64,000 bases of DNA, from NCBI RefSeq assembly GCF_028554725.1, contig NC_071669.1, positions 57,578,501-57,642,500 on the forward strand, written 5' to 3'. Each line of letters starts with the position of its first letter. Positions within the stretch are counted from its first letter, which is position 1. Below, one piece after another: positions 25,260-37,540 of the stretch. The position numbers and the translations under genes were made by a program. The notes below the pieces were generated by a model. The model was given only the letters and a program-made list of their open reading frames with translations, was not told where the DNA came from and did no database searches. This stretch comes from Zeugodacus cucurbitae (Eukaryota; Arthropoda; Insecta; Diptera; Tephritidae).

Positions 25260-25875
25260 CTATTGTACTCTTGATGACAATTGCTTGTTCGTATCTTGCG
25301 TCTATTGTCCCGTTGGCTTAAAAAATTGATACATTGTTGCACAGCAGGCAAGCCGAGGCGTTGCAAGCCAAACTAGGCCGCAGCTGACACACATTCAACA
25401 TCTAAAGTCACACACACACAGCTCAGCCGTTATCTGCTGTGCAGCGTTGTGAATTCTCAAGTGCGCTGTGTGTCACACGGTGTGTGTTTATTTAGCAACT
25501 GTTATTGCAAGATCAGTGTTGCATTTGCATGGCATGTCAGCTTAAATGCTTTGCCTATGCAGCAGCCAACAATAATGTGGCAATATATGCCACCGGAAGC
25601 GTTGAGTTGCAAGTGAAATAATATTTATTTAAAGCGTAGTTGTGTTGCATATAACTCCAATGGAAATTGTTGCAAATAAAAATTGAAAGTATTTATTTAA
25701 AATCACTCGCATTTGCTTTGTGCTTTAACCGAGCCTGTCATTTGAATTTCGGCTGATTTTGCAAGCTGCTTCATTCGTTGGAATTTTAATTGAATATTAT
25801 GCTTTGCATTTCATTTTTTCAAATTATTTAAATAAATTATATAAAGACAATAAAAAAAGGGCTGAATTATTATTA

Positions 25876-26212
25876 TAGCGTTTTTAGACTGCCAAATTAA
25901 TCGATCAATCAAAATTTTTATTGAGAAACCCTTTTTTGCCTTTTACACAGGCGGCTACTCGATCAGCGATCAGCTGTTATACATAAGGAGTTGGTAAGTT
26001 TGGTAAGTCAGCTGATTGATATTTTTAGAAGCGACATCTACCGTAGCTTTTTCAAAATAAAGTTGCAGAGTTGCATTTCATTTTTAAGTCGATTAAAATT
26101 CAATGGAAAAAAAATAAATGTAGATTAATTTTGGAATAAAATGTAAATCAGCGTTTTAATCGAGCAGACGCCGGTTAATTGACCAATTAGCTCCTGTGTA
26201 AAAATGTTTTTA
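25876..26212 (+). mobile_element. MITE-A copy A3
   Basis: It begins TAGCGTTTTTAGACTGCC after TTA and carries the same internal landmarks as A2 in the same order. The right end has drifted (AAAATGTTTTTAG instead of AAAAGGCTA), so the right target duplication is uncertain. Confidence 0.75.
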
Positions 26213-26229
26213 GATTAATTATTTAATTT

Positions 26230-27000
26230 TATTAAGAGAGTGCACAATTTGACATGGGGGTTGAGGTATCTAATTACTTAACCGATTTCAGCAATTTTTG
26301 TCAGCAGTCTGTATTATATCAAAGGCCATGCACTCATATGATATTTTTCATATGATATCTCGTACATGAACCTGTGCATACAGTATAACAAATCCCAACG
26401 AATACTTAAAAATCGATGTATCAGCTATATAGAAGCTAAGACAAGTAATGGCTCGATTTTTGGCACAAATGCACGTTCTTATAAGGAAAAGTATCACTCT
26501 CAATTTCTATAAAATATCTGAGAGTTTTAACTATATTAATTGCAGTTAAAAACCAACTATAGGTACAGAGGACCTCATATTCAATATTTTTGGTTTTGAA
26601 CAGTTATAGTCCGATTTCAACAAATATTAGTTGAGCAATATCACAGTTCCTATAAAGTATTTTTGCAAAGTTTTATTCCGTTTTTTTATTTGTTCTCGAT
26701 TTAAATGTGTGAACGAATCAGATTAAATTTAAAATTGCCTTATTGTGAAAGTAGGCGTGGTTGTCAACGGTCATTTACCTCCGTAACATGAAGATGTCAA
26801 GAACATATTATGTATCAAATTGAAATTATTCCAATAGTTCTTGTGTTTTTTACCCTATTTACATCAATCTGAGAGCAGCCTCTATTTTCGATGAAAATTA
26901 GTGCTTCTGTGGTTGTTTTTATCCAATTACTCCCATTTTCACGGTATATGATAGGGTACTAATGGGAAATGACTTCTTAAGGATCACCCGTCGAGGTTTT
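26230..27000 (-). mobile_element. Degenerate mini-me-like element, copy C5
   Basis: The block shares with the other copies, in minus orientation, the motif GTAGGCGTGGTTGT and the surrounding order of motifs seen in copy C4. No termini or microsatellite core remain. The assignment is weaker than for the other copies. Confidence 0.45.
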
Positions 27001-28149
27001 TTTGAAAAAGGTGATTCCAAAGATAGACCTAGCAGTCGCTATTTTAAATCAAACCGTCAATAAAAATTTATATAAAATTAAATACATGGCATTGTTAAGT
27101 CTTTAAGAGTGAAAATCTGTTAATTATTCCTTACATAAAGAATAACTTGTCAAAATTAAATTTTTTTGAGGGTAAATAAATTTTCTCATAAGATTTATCC
27201 ACTTTCTGAGACAAATTGTGAGATAGCAGAATTCTGTGCAGTAATTTCTATATAAAAGATAATATCCACTATTCGAAAGTATATACATGGAACTAAAGAC
27301 ATGAAGACTCACTGTATAAGTATCACAGACAAAGCGCACTAAACTAATTTAACAAAGTGAATATAATTATGAAAAATCTTATATGAAAATTAATTAATTT
27401 CACGCTTAAAAAATTGTGTAACAAAGTGGATAGAAAATGCATATCTGGGGAATGCGTGCGAAGAAAAATTACCTTTCTGCAGTGAAACTTTAGCGATTTC
27501 TAAAAGAAACTGTGGAGAAATAGAATATGACACCAAGCAAGTAAGTAATATTAACAGTGTCAGTGTTGTGAAGTAAGTTTTTTTGCCACTGCGAATGTTA
27601 AGGGATTAGCGGAATTATGCGAAATGAGTGAAAAGCGAAAAGGGTGAAGTGCCAAGAATGAGCAGTCAGTCAAGCCGGTGATACATGCCGTGCTTGCAAC
27701 ACTCATTGGCACTTGCTCATTATCTGAAGCTGAATATTTATGCAGCTTACAGCAGTTGTTGCGAATTATTGTTGTTGCGATTGTTGTTGTTGCACTGTCA
27801 TTGCATGTAAAAGGGTGCAGCGCTTATAGCAAAGAATCTGCTTGCAACAACGACGTGTCAGCTAAAGGCATCATTAAAGATGACAAATTAATTAGAAAAG
27901 TTTCAGCGTCAGCAAAATATCAAATCACCTTCTTGCGAGAATTCGCAGACACGCAGACACGCATATATATGTATATAGTGTGAAAAACGGCAGAGGATTT
28001 AAAATAAATTCGAAAAAGGGTGATTTGTTGCAATATTTCATTATTTTCTGCAATACTTTAAAGCCTTTAGTATAATTAAAGAAACTTAGGATGGGTTTCG
28101 GGGTAAAGATCCTACCCAAGATCCAAGAAACAATATATGTTTTCTAATG

Positions 28150-28460
28150 CTATATTTTCCTCTGCGAATAGCAGGCACCTTGACGTGGTGTATAGGCTTA
28201 GTCGCACTCAGCCTGTCTCCGTCAGATCGTCGTGCTATCTCCTAAAGGTACTACAATAGGCATCTGACGTGTCACCCCCTAATCCAGGGTGTTATGCGAC
28301 TACCGTGCCCATTGGATGGTTTGTAGCCAGGAGGTAAATCCGGCTCTAGTCTTACGGAGCCTTCCCAACACCGGGCCGCTTTGGGAAGTAACTGTGGCCT
28401 TACTGCGTTAAGGGGATCTGACGTGTCAGACCCTCTTGTTTCCCCACAGAAAATATAGAC
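28150..28460. repeat. GC-rich repeat-like block of unknown class
   Basis: The base composition changes sharply to GC-rich for about 300 bp between AT-rich flanks. It contains two near copies of ATCTGACGTGTCA (28262 and 28417), each with a CCCCT/ACCCT string after it. It could be the 5' region of a non-LTR element, but no protein match is visible. Confidence 0.4.
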
Positions 28461-28869
28461 CACGATGCTTACCCTTGAGAAGGATAAGGCACCTGATATT
28501 TTTTGTAGATATTTAATCGACAAATATGTCATTGACATAGCTGAGTCTCGGTGGAAATAGTCCCTGAAACGGCTTAAGAACTCTCGTAGTATTGTTAATT
28601 GATTTATAGACATGCAAGTAGACTGGCGACACCATAAAATGACTATTGAAGAAGCTGCCAATAAATATAAGAGGATAGAATATCAAGGCTTTGCACAGAA
28701 AAATAAAGACAACGATCGGACACGATTTACTTGGCGAAGTTCAATTTATAAAACTTGTTGAATTGTACGACTTTATCAAGGTCATCGGATGGTTCCGAGT
28801 GGCCATGGTAGTGTGTGGGGATTCTAGTTTTAGTGGAGTCGCAATGGGCCTCCCTACTTTATGGTGCTG

Positions 28870-29690
28870 ATGCTGAACAGCTAATCATACGTCGAAAATG
28901 TTGATGGAACAATGGAAATCGACGAGTCCGACCGTCATGTAAGCACTGTTATGATTGTCCAAGAGCTAAATATTGCACAAACAACATTTTGGAATCATCT
29001 AAGTAGCATTGGTTTCACCTGAGGTAAAGCAATAAAAAGCCGACTTGCCATCTGCATATCACTGCTGAATCGCAACAAATTCGATCTATTTCTAAATCGG
29101 ATGTTTACTGGTGATGAAAACTGGAGGGCTTAAGACAACGTCAAGCAAAAACGGTCGTGCTCAAATTGCGGAGAGTCGGTGGTGGCAAAGCCAAGATTGA
29201 CGAACAGGAAGGTTTTGCTATGGGTTTGGTGGGCTTGACAAGCGAATCATCCAATATAGGATGCTCTCCTACATCCAAACTCTTAACTTGGAACTGTACA
29301 CTCAACAATGGGATCGTCTGAAGGATGAAATACAACAGAAGTGGTAAGCATTGGTTATTAGGAGTGGAATTGTGTTTCGTCAGGACTACGACACATCGAT
29401 ATTGAGTCATCAGAAGTTCAGAGAGCTTGTTTAAAAGGTTCCAATTATTCCATCTAATGGTTTGGACTTGACACCAGTTGAGAACTACCTACATCTGTCT
29501 ATCTGGCAAATGATTTTGAAGATGAAAAATTCGTCTCAAGGGAAGCTTGAGTGTTCCAGTTTTTTGGTAAAAGGAACGAGGGATTCAATAAGAGTGGTGT
29601 TATGAAATCAAAATGGCAATAAGTTGTCGAAAAAAGGTGCATTTTTGAACTTTATATTGATGATTTTAACTATGATAAATAATACTTTCA
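28870..29690 (+). pseudogene. Heavily decayed DD34D mariner transposase
   Basis: Segments in shifting frames match a mariner transposase. VDGTMEIDESDRH is followed by a helix-turn-helix-like TTFWNHLSSIGFT, then MFTGDENW at the first aspartate, TNRKVLLWVWWA, VFRQDYDT with the second aspartate, and DLTPVENYLHL where SDYHLF is expected, so the third aspartate is lost. The end resembles the family C-terminus (KRNEGF, KSKWQ). There are many stops. It lies about 0.4 kb downstream of a GC-rich repeat-like block. Termini were not identified. Confidence 0.75.
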
Positions 29691-30049
29691 ATTTATTGTA
29701 AATTTACTAGCCCCTTATCAATATGTCTATGTATATGTATGTATGTCTATATGAGTGAATTATTATTTTTTTTTTGAAATTTAAGCTTTTTTCGCTTGGA
29801 ATATTTCATTTGAACTCAAATGACTTTGCGCTTTTAGCGCGCACCGTTATAATATTACTGAAAATCACCAAAGTTTTGAAAGATTCGATTACTTTCGATA
29901 AGCGCGCGCGCGACTTGTGTGCAGGTGAAATGTGTAAATTGCATTTGAGAACGAAGTGAAATTAAATTAAAAACTTTATCGCGTTGTTATTTATTACGCG
30001 CATTTTTTTCTTGCTTAATTTTCGTATTTTAATTTTTCGCCTTTTTTTC

Positions 30050-31620
30050 TGCCTTATCGCACTCGCACATCACATTGTCAATTAACCAGTAGGCTGACAG
30101 TAAAACATACACATGCAATATACAGTCAACAGCATTTGGAGTGAAGTGGAGTGGAGAGGGACTGGCAGCAATCGTATTATGCCTAAATACTTTTGTGCCG
30201 GTCGACTGAGTGAAGGGGCCACAAGCAAGCGAAATGCTGTTTTAAACGCAATTACGTGAGCGCTCATGTGTGTGGGTGTGCGAGTCCCTGGGTGTTATGC
30301 GTGTACTACAAGGGGCAGCCATTACACATATGTATGTGTGTGTGTGCGTGTCTTTGCATGTATTAGTGTCGGCGTAAGTGGTAACACGGCAGCAGCAACA
30401 GCAACGGCGCCGTAACAAAGTTGCCGATACAATTAAGGCGCATTTAAGCGCTGCGGCCTAGCCTAGCCAGGACAGGCCAGCGTACCTTCTGTGAGGCAGC
30501 AAGCAACAAGCAACTTTTTTATCCCCAACAGCAACCGAAAACAAGGCAATCGATATTGGAGCGCAAAACGAAATGCTGTTGATTGGTATGCGCGCTCTAA
30601 GGTGGTGAGGCAGGCGGGTGGGGGGTTTGATGGTGTTCCATGACGCGATCGGTGTTGCAAAGCGAAATGTGGAAAGTGGTAGCATTTTCCACAGGTGATA
30701 ATCTGATTATTGCCTTGCATCATTTTCACTCATTCGCATTTCAACGCAACGCAATGCAACAGTCGAACGATGAAAGACTCGTTACAACATGCCTACACTT
30801 CTGTATGTGTGTGTGTGTGTGTGGGTCCAACGTCTGACAGCTTACTTTAACCGTTAGCAAGCTCCTATATGTATGTGTGTTCAGCGCCTGAAGTGAATCA
30901 CTAGTATGCCACTTTGGTTGCCCAACAGTGTCTACTTACAGCGCGGATACCTTACAGCAGCGCACACACACCCACGCTCAACGCCGCATGCCGACATGTG
31001 CAAGGCTGAAGAAAATCTGACAAGCCGTACACGCTCAGCGAAGCGCTCACAATATCATCAGCCACAATGTTGCTGCTGCTGTCAAGCGCCTACAGCAGTC
31101 AGCGCATTACAGGCGTGAAGTCACCGTTGCTGCGTCTGTGCGAACTTAAGTCCAGCAGCACTTCATACTAAAGTATTTTTGTTGTTGTTGTTGTTTGCTG
31201 TTCTCAATTTTTCGCAATATTGCCGGGGTATGTCTGCCAGTGTAGCGTGTACGATTTTCAATTAAATTACGTATACGCCCGGGTGGCTGACCAGTTGCAT
31301 AATACTACTCACCACTCCACTATGTCTCTGTCTCTCCTCCTCTTTCTCTCTATCTTACTCTTCTAGCTGTAGCCGTTGCAATTGCTGTGCCGCAACATCA
31401 AGCGGTGTCGGTCATATAACTTTGTTATCGTGCAATTAATTTGCCGATTTTTAATTTTGTACAGTTCTGGTTGTTGCTGCTTGTCTTGCTGCTGTTGCTG
31501 TTGTTGTAGCGCGTAATTTTTATGTCGGACAAGTCATGACGGACAACAGTGTAAACAACAAGCAGGAGCAACCGAAATCATTGCTATACGGATGGACGGA
31601 GCTACAAGCTTAAGAACGGA
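30050..31620. promoter_or_regulatory. Candidate regulatory island
   Basis: A GC-richer, mostly non-repetitive 1.5-kb stretch with GTGTGT, CAGCAACAG, TTGTTG and TGCTGT triplet tracts and no TE signature. No core promoter or splice structure could be supported. Confidence 0.3.
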
Positions 31621-33141
31621 GGCAGTTCGTTGAATCAGTGACATTTTTATGGTGAATCAAGGAATCTGGTGGATAAAGAGTTTGAATCACGAAAATTGAA
31701 AAGTTGAACAAAATTCTTCAAAGCGAGTTGGACTTATTAAGTTGAGCCTAAGAGAAACTTAAATAAAAAAGGTTCTAAATGCATCGCTGATATACATAGA
31801 ACCCGGCGCAATAAAATCACTAAATAGTTCTAGAACCCAAAGTAGAACTCGAGTTAGACTCAACTTTGGACTTTGGAATTTACAAGAGTACTGGCAAAAA
31901 TAAAGTCTTCAACCTTATAAGTTATCTCAATAGTCTCAACAGATCAATTTCATTTAGCTTACAGTTCCCACGACAGTCGAGTCTACGCATTTGGAACGCA
32001 TCCGGATTTTATCCGCCCAAGGGCTGGACAACATTATTCCGGGAAGTTAATAAGGATATAAGTTTTAGAGTTAAAGTTGCATGGACGACTGAGACGATAA
32101 AGGATGAGAGAATATTTACAAATACTTTGCTTTAAAGTATATTACATCTTATTTACTTATTTGACTTATTAAATCATAGCTCGGAATGGATCACCTACTG
32201 TTTGTGAGTGCCTCTTGGCGCTTTAAAAATATAGTAGAATTATCTAAATAGTTCTGACAGTTCTTCACTTAGAATGTTAATAACTTAGTTTTTATTTATA
32301 AACCATCTGAGAAGTATAATTTAGTATTATGCAAGGCGAACGAAATCATAAAGCTGAGACTTGAATTTATGTGAGGAAGATAATAGGGAGAAAATGGCTT
32401 ATATTCATTAAATTGGAATGATCTCAATCAATAATGGAATTCAAGAGTTGTCGAACGAAGTTCGTAGGTTATTGGTCTTGACTTGAATACTATTCTCTTT
32501 AAAATGGAATAACACCAATCCTTATTAATTCACGTGTTGCTGAACGAAGTTCGTTAGTGAATGGTCTTGATTTGAAAAGGTTACTTTTGAAGTCTCTGAA
32601 TTCATAATGCTTAGTCTCTGTAGTTGTACCATCTCTTGCTCTTATATACTAATTGTATTAAAATTTTCCAGTCCATTTGAAAAAGTTAGAATGAACTGCG
32701 TATAGTTTAAATTCTTCGAAAAAATATTTAAAAAATCCAAAACTCACTGACTTATCACACCGCCCTCGTTTATTGATGTGATTACGAACACATCAATGTA
32801 AGTGCTAACGCTGCCACTTTTAATCATGTGCGTAAATAACTGTACTGCTCCACAACAAGTACAGCTACATGACATTAATTCAATTTCCTTTTAATGAACA
32901 ATAAAAAAACCTGTAATTTTTACCGAACTCATATACTTATGAAGTCACACCACACGACACACACACATCCAATATGTAAGGATTGTTAATTTCGCCTGCG
33001 CGTAATTTAATTCGCATTTTATCTTCTCAACTGTGGCTGTACTCGCACATCGCATTCATTTCAATTTACGCGTTTAATATGCTTTAAAATTTTAATTTTA
33101 ATTTTTTGCTTTAATTTTGCTCTGCTGTTTAATGTACTTAC
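31621..33141. other. Intron, nothing recognised beyond a short tandem duplication
   Basis: The 89-codon frame at 31866-32135 has no recognisable domain. The stretch ends at the exon B donor. Confidence 0.4.
32430..32590. repeat. Two-unit tandem duplication, about 86 bp
   Basis: AAGAGTTGTCGAACGAAGTTCG with TTGGTCTTGACTTGAA at about 32446 is repeated as CGTGTTGCTGAACGAAGTTCG with ATGGTCTTGATTTGAA at about 32532. The core GAACGAAGTTC is itself a near palindrome. Confidence 0.6.
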
Positions 33142-33328
33142 CGTTTTGCATGGCCACACTCTTGTCCTCCACACGGCTCACATAGCAGCAGAGTTCATCT
33201 TGCCGTTCGGCATTCTCGATCAGTTCCGCCTCGACAGAGAAGCCCCACATTTGTTCGAGTGTGGTGCGATGTAATTCCACTTGATAGAGTATCTTCATGC
33301 AGACCTCGACGAATTCGTGATTATGCAA
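33142..33328 (-). CDS. sif: still life (sif) internal exon B: linker and N-terminal half of PDZ
   Basis: The exon has 187 nt, that is 62 codons plus one base, beginning LHNHEFVEVCMKI and ending VAMQN plus the first G of a glycine codon. The acceptor is a pyrimidine-rich stretch ending CCGCACAG and the donor is GTAAGT from 33141. It starts in phase 0, so it joins exon A directly, and its phase-1 end matches exon C. YQVELHRTTLEQMWGFSVEAEL looks like the first strand and carboxylate-binding loop of a PDZ domain, with WGFSV in the place of the usual GLGF. In Tiam-type proteins the PDZ domain follows the RBD after a short linker, as here, and binds C-terminal tails of membrane partners. The open frame continues past the donor for some codons (KYIKQQ), but that is intron. 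Confidence 0.93.
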
Positions 33329-35486
33329 CTGTGCGGAGGCGAATGTAAAAGAGAGAGAAGAGAAAGAAATTAGTGGAGTTGATTTAAACTTTAATGGGAT
33401 AAGGATATTAAAAATTTGAGAATAAAATAGTAAGTAAAGGCTCTCTTATTTATATCGTGGAAGAATTGGTTAAATTTATAACTCCAAGAGGGATTCAAAC
33501 AAAGGATTTCACAATATTTATGTCTTTCAAGTCTTTGTTATTCATAAATATACATATGATAAGAATTGTTTATATAGGTATCTTCGATTGAGGTGTGAGA
33601 CTTCGATAAAACCGTGAGCCTAAATTTATACTACTACTGCAATATATATAAGCAAAGCATACATTTTGCTTTCTATGAAAATTATATGACGAAAACTAGG
33701 TTCAAAGAGGAAGCTACGGATTGAAAAGCTGTCAAAGTGTTAGCAAAAAATGTCGCTGTTGGTTAGCGCACATTTTCTATTAGGACCATAAGTAATACTA
33801 TTCAATATAGATTTATTCAACTGAGAATCCATGAATATATAGAATCCCTTCCTGAAACTCAAGATGTTTCTAGTAAATATTAAAATTGAAGATTAAGAGT
33901 ATAGTTAGCTCTTTAAGGACCATTGTGCAGAGCTTAAGTGCTTTTGAGAACTTAGGTCAAAATTGAATTTTGTCGGCGTATTGAACCAAACTATTTTTTA
34001 CCGGGAGACGGAGTCATGTGAAAAAAACATGAATGCTCCGATTTTGGGACTTAGTCCACAGCATGAAGAAAGTTATATGGAGTAGAAAAAATTAGATTAG
34101 AAGAGTTAGTAACTAAAATGAATTCCTCTTCGAATGATAAAACAGATCTTAAGACTCCATTTAGAGTAAGTTCTTAAACGAAAATTTCTTTACACAACCG
34201 AGAGGAAATGACGGGAAAGCTCTCGGGGAATATTATAAACTTGATTGAGGTGATCCTCGGATAACAAATATGTACGAAGTGACTATAAATATATAACTAT
34301 GTCTGTCTTGAAATTTAAAGGAAAAACCCGGCACTGCGAAGTAGATAGACAATAGAGTCTACATGAACTATCCAACTCCCGTTAGAAGTTATGCTGACAA
34401 CGCGGACCCGGCTTATTTCCGAGGACACCGGAAATTACATCACAATGGAGGAGTTTTTTTTTTTTTTTAATTTCAGAAATTATTCTTTAAATATGTATCT
34501 ATAAGGTAGAAAAAAGTTGAAATTAAATAATTTTTGACAAAAATATTGAAAAAGACCTTTTTTTACCCGACAAAACCTTGTAACCCTTAAGGACTAAGGA
34601 GGGATTACTTGTAGCTGGTCTTTCCGAGCTGAGTTATGATATGTAACACAAGATTTACAAGATTTATATTTGGTCGATTCAATCTTGTGACGAAGCCAAT
34701 TGAATATCTGTTCTTTGAACAGGATATTTATTGAATGCTTTGGAATTGGCTGAGATGATGTGAGAGATATAAATAGTCAGAATTCAAACCTTGACTTTCA
34801 TCTATCTCATTGTCATCTCAAAGGCGCAACCGTTCAATATTCCAAAGAATGTTGTGTCATTTGGTGATAGAAGAGATAGAGACCGAACGGAGAGGACTCC
34901 TCTAAAGGAATTAATTACGGGATCTGTATGTTTACTAAAAATTTGGGCTTGCATCAGAAGGATGTGGAGAATTAAGGACGTCGGTGGGTAGATCGAATAA
35001 GGACATTGTTTGAAAACTCATCTATGAAAGGGCTAGAATGAAGGCTATTTTCAGCTGAAGAAAATCAAACTATTTGTGGCATTTCGTTAAAGCAAACGGT
35101 ATTTTTATATATCATATGTAACTATTGTTAACCGCACAAAGTCATCACTACGAAATTACTGTACATTAGCATATATGAATAATAAATGCTAAATTACATG
35201 ATAGAATATAGAAATAGAAACAAATCAGCTACAATACGAAAATATAAATATCAATAAAGAAATAATAAAAAAAATATAAATGTGTTTGCATAAATAAAAT
35301 AACTTTGGTTTGCAGCTTGAGAAAAGCAAACGAAATATTGCAAATAATATGAGCACACACATAGCTACAAATAAAAATGTAGAAATAACAACAAAAATAT
35401 ACAAACAACAACAGTACAATAAAGAGCAGAAAATGTAAACACAATGTCATTGAACTGACTTTGGCCACAAGAGCAAATAGCATATG
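33329..35486. other. Intron, nothing recognised
   Basis: Unique A/T-rich sequence between exon B and the first DD41D element; a poly-T run at 34457-34469. No gene. Confidence 0.4.
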
Positions 35487-35488
35487 TA

Positions 35489-36729
35489 ACGGGTGATTTT
35501 TTTGAGGTTAGGATTTTCATGCATTAGTATTTGACAGATCACGTGGGATTTCAGACATGGTGTCAAAGAGAAAGATGCTCAGTATGCTTTGACATTTCAT
35601 CATGAATAGACTTACTAACGAGCAACGCTTGCAAATCATTGAATTTTATTACCAAAATCAGTGTTCGGTTCGAAATGTGTTTCGCGCTTTACGTCCGATT
35701 TATGGTCTACATAATCGACCAAGTGAGCAAACAATTAATGCGATTGTGACCAAGTTTCGCACTCAGTTTACTTTATTGGACATTAAACCAACCACACGAA
35801 TGCGTACAGTGCGTACAGAAGAGAATATTGCGTCTGTTTCTGAGAGTGTGGCTGAAGACCGTGAAATGTCGATTCGTCGCCGTTCGCAGCAATTGGGTTT
35901 GTGTTATTCGACCACATGGAAGATTTTACGCAAAGATCTTGGTGTAAAACCGTATAAAATACAGCTCGTGCAAGAACTGAAGCCGAACGATCTGCCACAA
36001 CGTCGAATTTTCAGTGAATGGGCCCTAGAAAAGTTGGCAGAAAATCCGCTTTTTTATCGACAAATTTTGTTCAGCGATGAGGCTCATTTCTGGTTGAATG
36101 GCTACGTAAATAAGCAAAATTGCCGCATTTGGGGTGAAGAGCAACCAGAAGCCGTTCAAGAACTGCCCATGCATCCCGAAAAATGCACTGTTTGGTGTGG
36201 TTTGTACGCTGGTGGAATCATTGGACCGTATTTTTTCAAAGATGCTGTTGGACGCAACGTTACGGTGAATGGCGATCGCTATCGTTCGATGCTAACAAAC
36301 TTTTTGTTGCCAAAAATGGAAGAACTGAACTTGGTTGACATGTGGTTTCAACAAGATGGCGCTACATGCCACACAGCTCGCGATTCTATGGCCATTTTGA
36401 GGGAAAACTTCGGAGAACAATTCATCTCAAGAAATGGACCCGTAAGTTGGCCACCAAGATCATGCGATTTAACGCCTTTAGACTATTTTTTGTGGGGCTA
36501 CGTCAAGTCTAAAGTCTACAGAAATAAGCCAGCAACTATTCCAGCTTTGGAAGACAACATTTCCGAAGAAATTCGGGCTATTCCGGCCGAAATGCTCGAA
36601 AAAGTTGCCCAAAATTGGACTTTCCGAATGGACCACCTAAGACGCAGCCGCGGTCAACATTTAAATGAAAATGAATTTTATGCGTTTTTTTTTTTTTAAA
36701 AGTTATCAAGCTCTTAAAAAATCACCCTT
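35489..36729 (+). mobile_element. DD41D (rosa-type) mariner-superfamily transposon, copy 1
   Basis: The element is 1241 bp, flanked on both sides by TA (35487-35488 and 36730-36731), the target duplication expected for the Tc1/mariner superfamily. Its ends are imperfect inverted repeats of about 16 bp, ACGGGTGATTTTTT at the left and AAGGGTGATTTTTT read inward from the right. It holds one long transposase frame. Compared with copy 2 at 59966, about 55 bp are missing between the end of the coding region and the right poly-T/TIR, removing the native stop and a poly(A) signal. Confidence 0.93.
35602..36699 (+). CDS. DD41D transposase with altered C-terminus (365 aa)
   Basis: This is a cut-and-paste transposase of the IS630/Tc1/mariner superfamily. 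Residues 1 to about 125 form paired helix-turn-helix DNA-binding regions (MNRLTNEQRLQIIEFYY at the start, KILRKDLGVKPYKI at the end). The catalytic aspartates are D159 (ILFSDEAHF), D252 (FQQDGATCHTA) and D294 (TPLDYFLWGY). The last two are separated by 41 residues, so the signature is DD41D, characteristic of the rosa group first known from Ceratitis. Length is normal for the family. All catalytic residues are present, so the core may be functional. The last residues (NENEFYAFFFF) are not native: a deletion removed the stop, so translation runs into the poly-T of the right end. Element promoters were not identified. Confidence 0.92.
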   Translation: MNRLTNEQRLQIIEFYYQNQCSVRNVFRALRPIYGLHNRPSEQTINAIVTKFRTQFTLLDIKPTTRMRTVRTEENIASVSESVAEDREMSIRRRSQQLGLCYSTTWKILRKDLGVKPYKIQLVQELKPNDLPQRRIFSEWALEKLAENPLFYRQILFSDEAHFWLNGYVNKQNCRIWGEEQPEAVQELPMHPEKCTVWCGLYAGGIIGPYFFKDAVGRNVTVNGDRYRSMLTNFLLPKMEELNLVDMWFQQDGATCHTARDSMAILRENFGEQFISRNGPVSWPPRSCDLTPLDYFLWGYVKSKVYRNKPATIPALEDNISEEIRAIPAEMLEKVAQNWTFRMDHLRRSRGQHLNENEFYAFFFF

Positions 36730-37540
36730 TATGTAAATGTGTGTGTTTATAGTAGATACTCATACACCAGTATATGTACTCGTAATGATTGCAAATTATA
36801 GTTGTATATACATCATATAAATATGATTACATATTTGCTTGTGTTTTTCGACATTCCTTCTTTGTTTTTATCTTATAATTTATGTGTATTTCACTTGCTT
36901 GCTTGCCTGCTTTCATTCGTCTTCTGCTGATCATTTGACCATGGACATTTATGGACATATGTATGAGTACATTTATTATATCACATATGTATCTATGTGT
37001 GTGTGCTCTCCTGTTGGCTTTTACCCTCCGCATATCTCATTAAATATGATTGATTGCCGGCTAGACACATGCACAGGCAAAACTGCTGAAGATGATGATA
37101 ATATGGCAATCAGTATGGTAAACAAATAAACATATGCAGAGACAAGGTAAGCATATTATATGCTGATGACTTTGTATGCTCGCATGTGTGTGTGTGTGTT
37201 CGTGTCTTCTAGTGTATGACACTTGCCCTTTGGTTGCACACCTGAGTTATAACTAGTCACTATCTCAGCGATTTGCGGTAATTGAGCACGCGTTTATAGT
37301 TATATGTATATCTTAAGATGTTGCTATATATAGTACGTGTTTATGTATGATTTTTTGCATTCAGGGTAGTTCGTATACAATTTTTATATTTTTTTTTACT
37401 TTAAGTTGCAAAATGAGGCATAAAAAAAGTTGATTTAACTCACTGGTGAATGTTCAAAGCTTTAGATTTTCAAAAAACACATAAAAACTTCGCTTATAAC
37501 ATTTTTGGATTCCATATAAACAATTTGAAAGTTTTGTAAT

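Larger units (their letters stand above)
24100..25650. promoter_or_regulatory. Candidate regulatory island with clustered microsatellites
   Basis: (AG)12, (AGC)8, (CA)n and (TTG)8 tracts fall within 1 kb in DNA that is clearly GC-richer than its flanks. Long overlapping frames on both strands are products of the triplet repeats. Such clusters often mark open intronic enhancers in flies, but that is inference. Confidence 0.3.
11515..33141 (-). other. sif intron between exons B and C (21.6 kb)
   Basis: This intron splits the PDZ coding sequence after the first base of a glycine codon. It contains MITE-A copies, mini-me repeats, two head-to-head non-LTR fragments, a decayed mariner and two GC-richer islands. 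Confidence 0.85.

Noticed and set aside
24626..25329. Long overlapping open frames on both strands with Ser, Leu, Cys or Val runs
   Set aside because: They are produced by AGC, TTG and GT microsatellites; both strands are open at once and no domain or splice structure is present.
33098..33141. Extension of the exon B frame (KYIKQQSK...) past the donor
   Set aside because: A consensus GTAAGT donor and phase match to exon C show that this part is intron.
35783..35998. Minus-strand frames inside both DD41D copies
   Set aside because: Identical antisense shadows of the transposase, present in both copies only because the copies are nearly identical.
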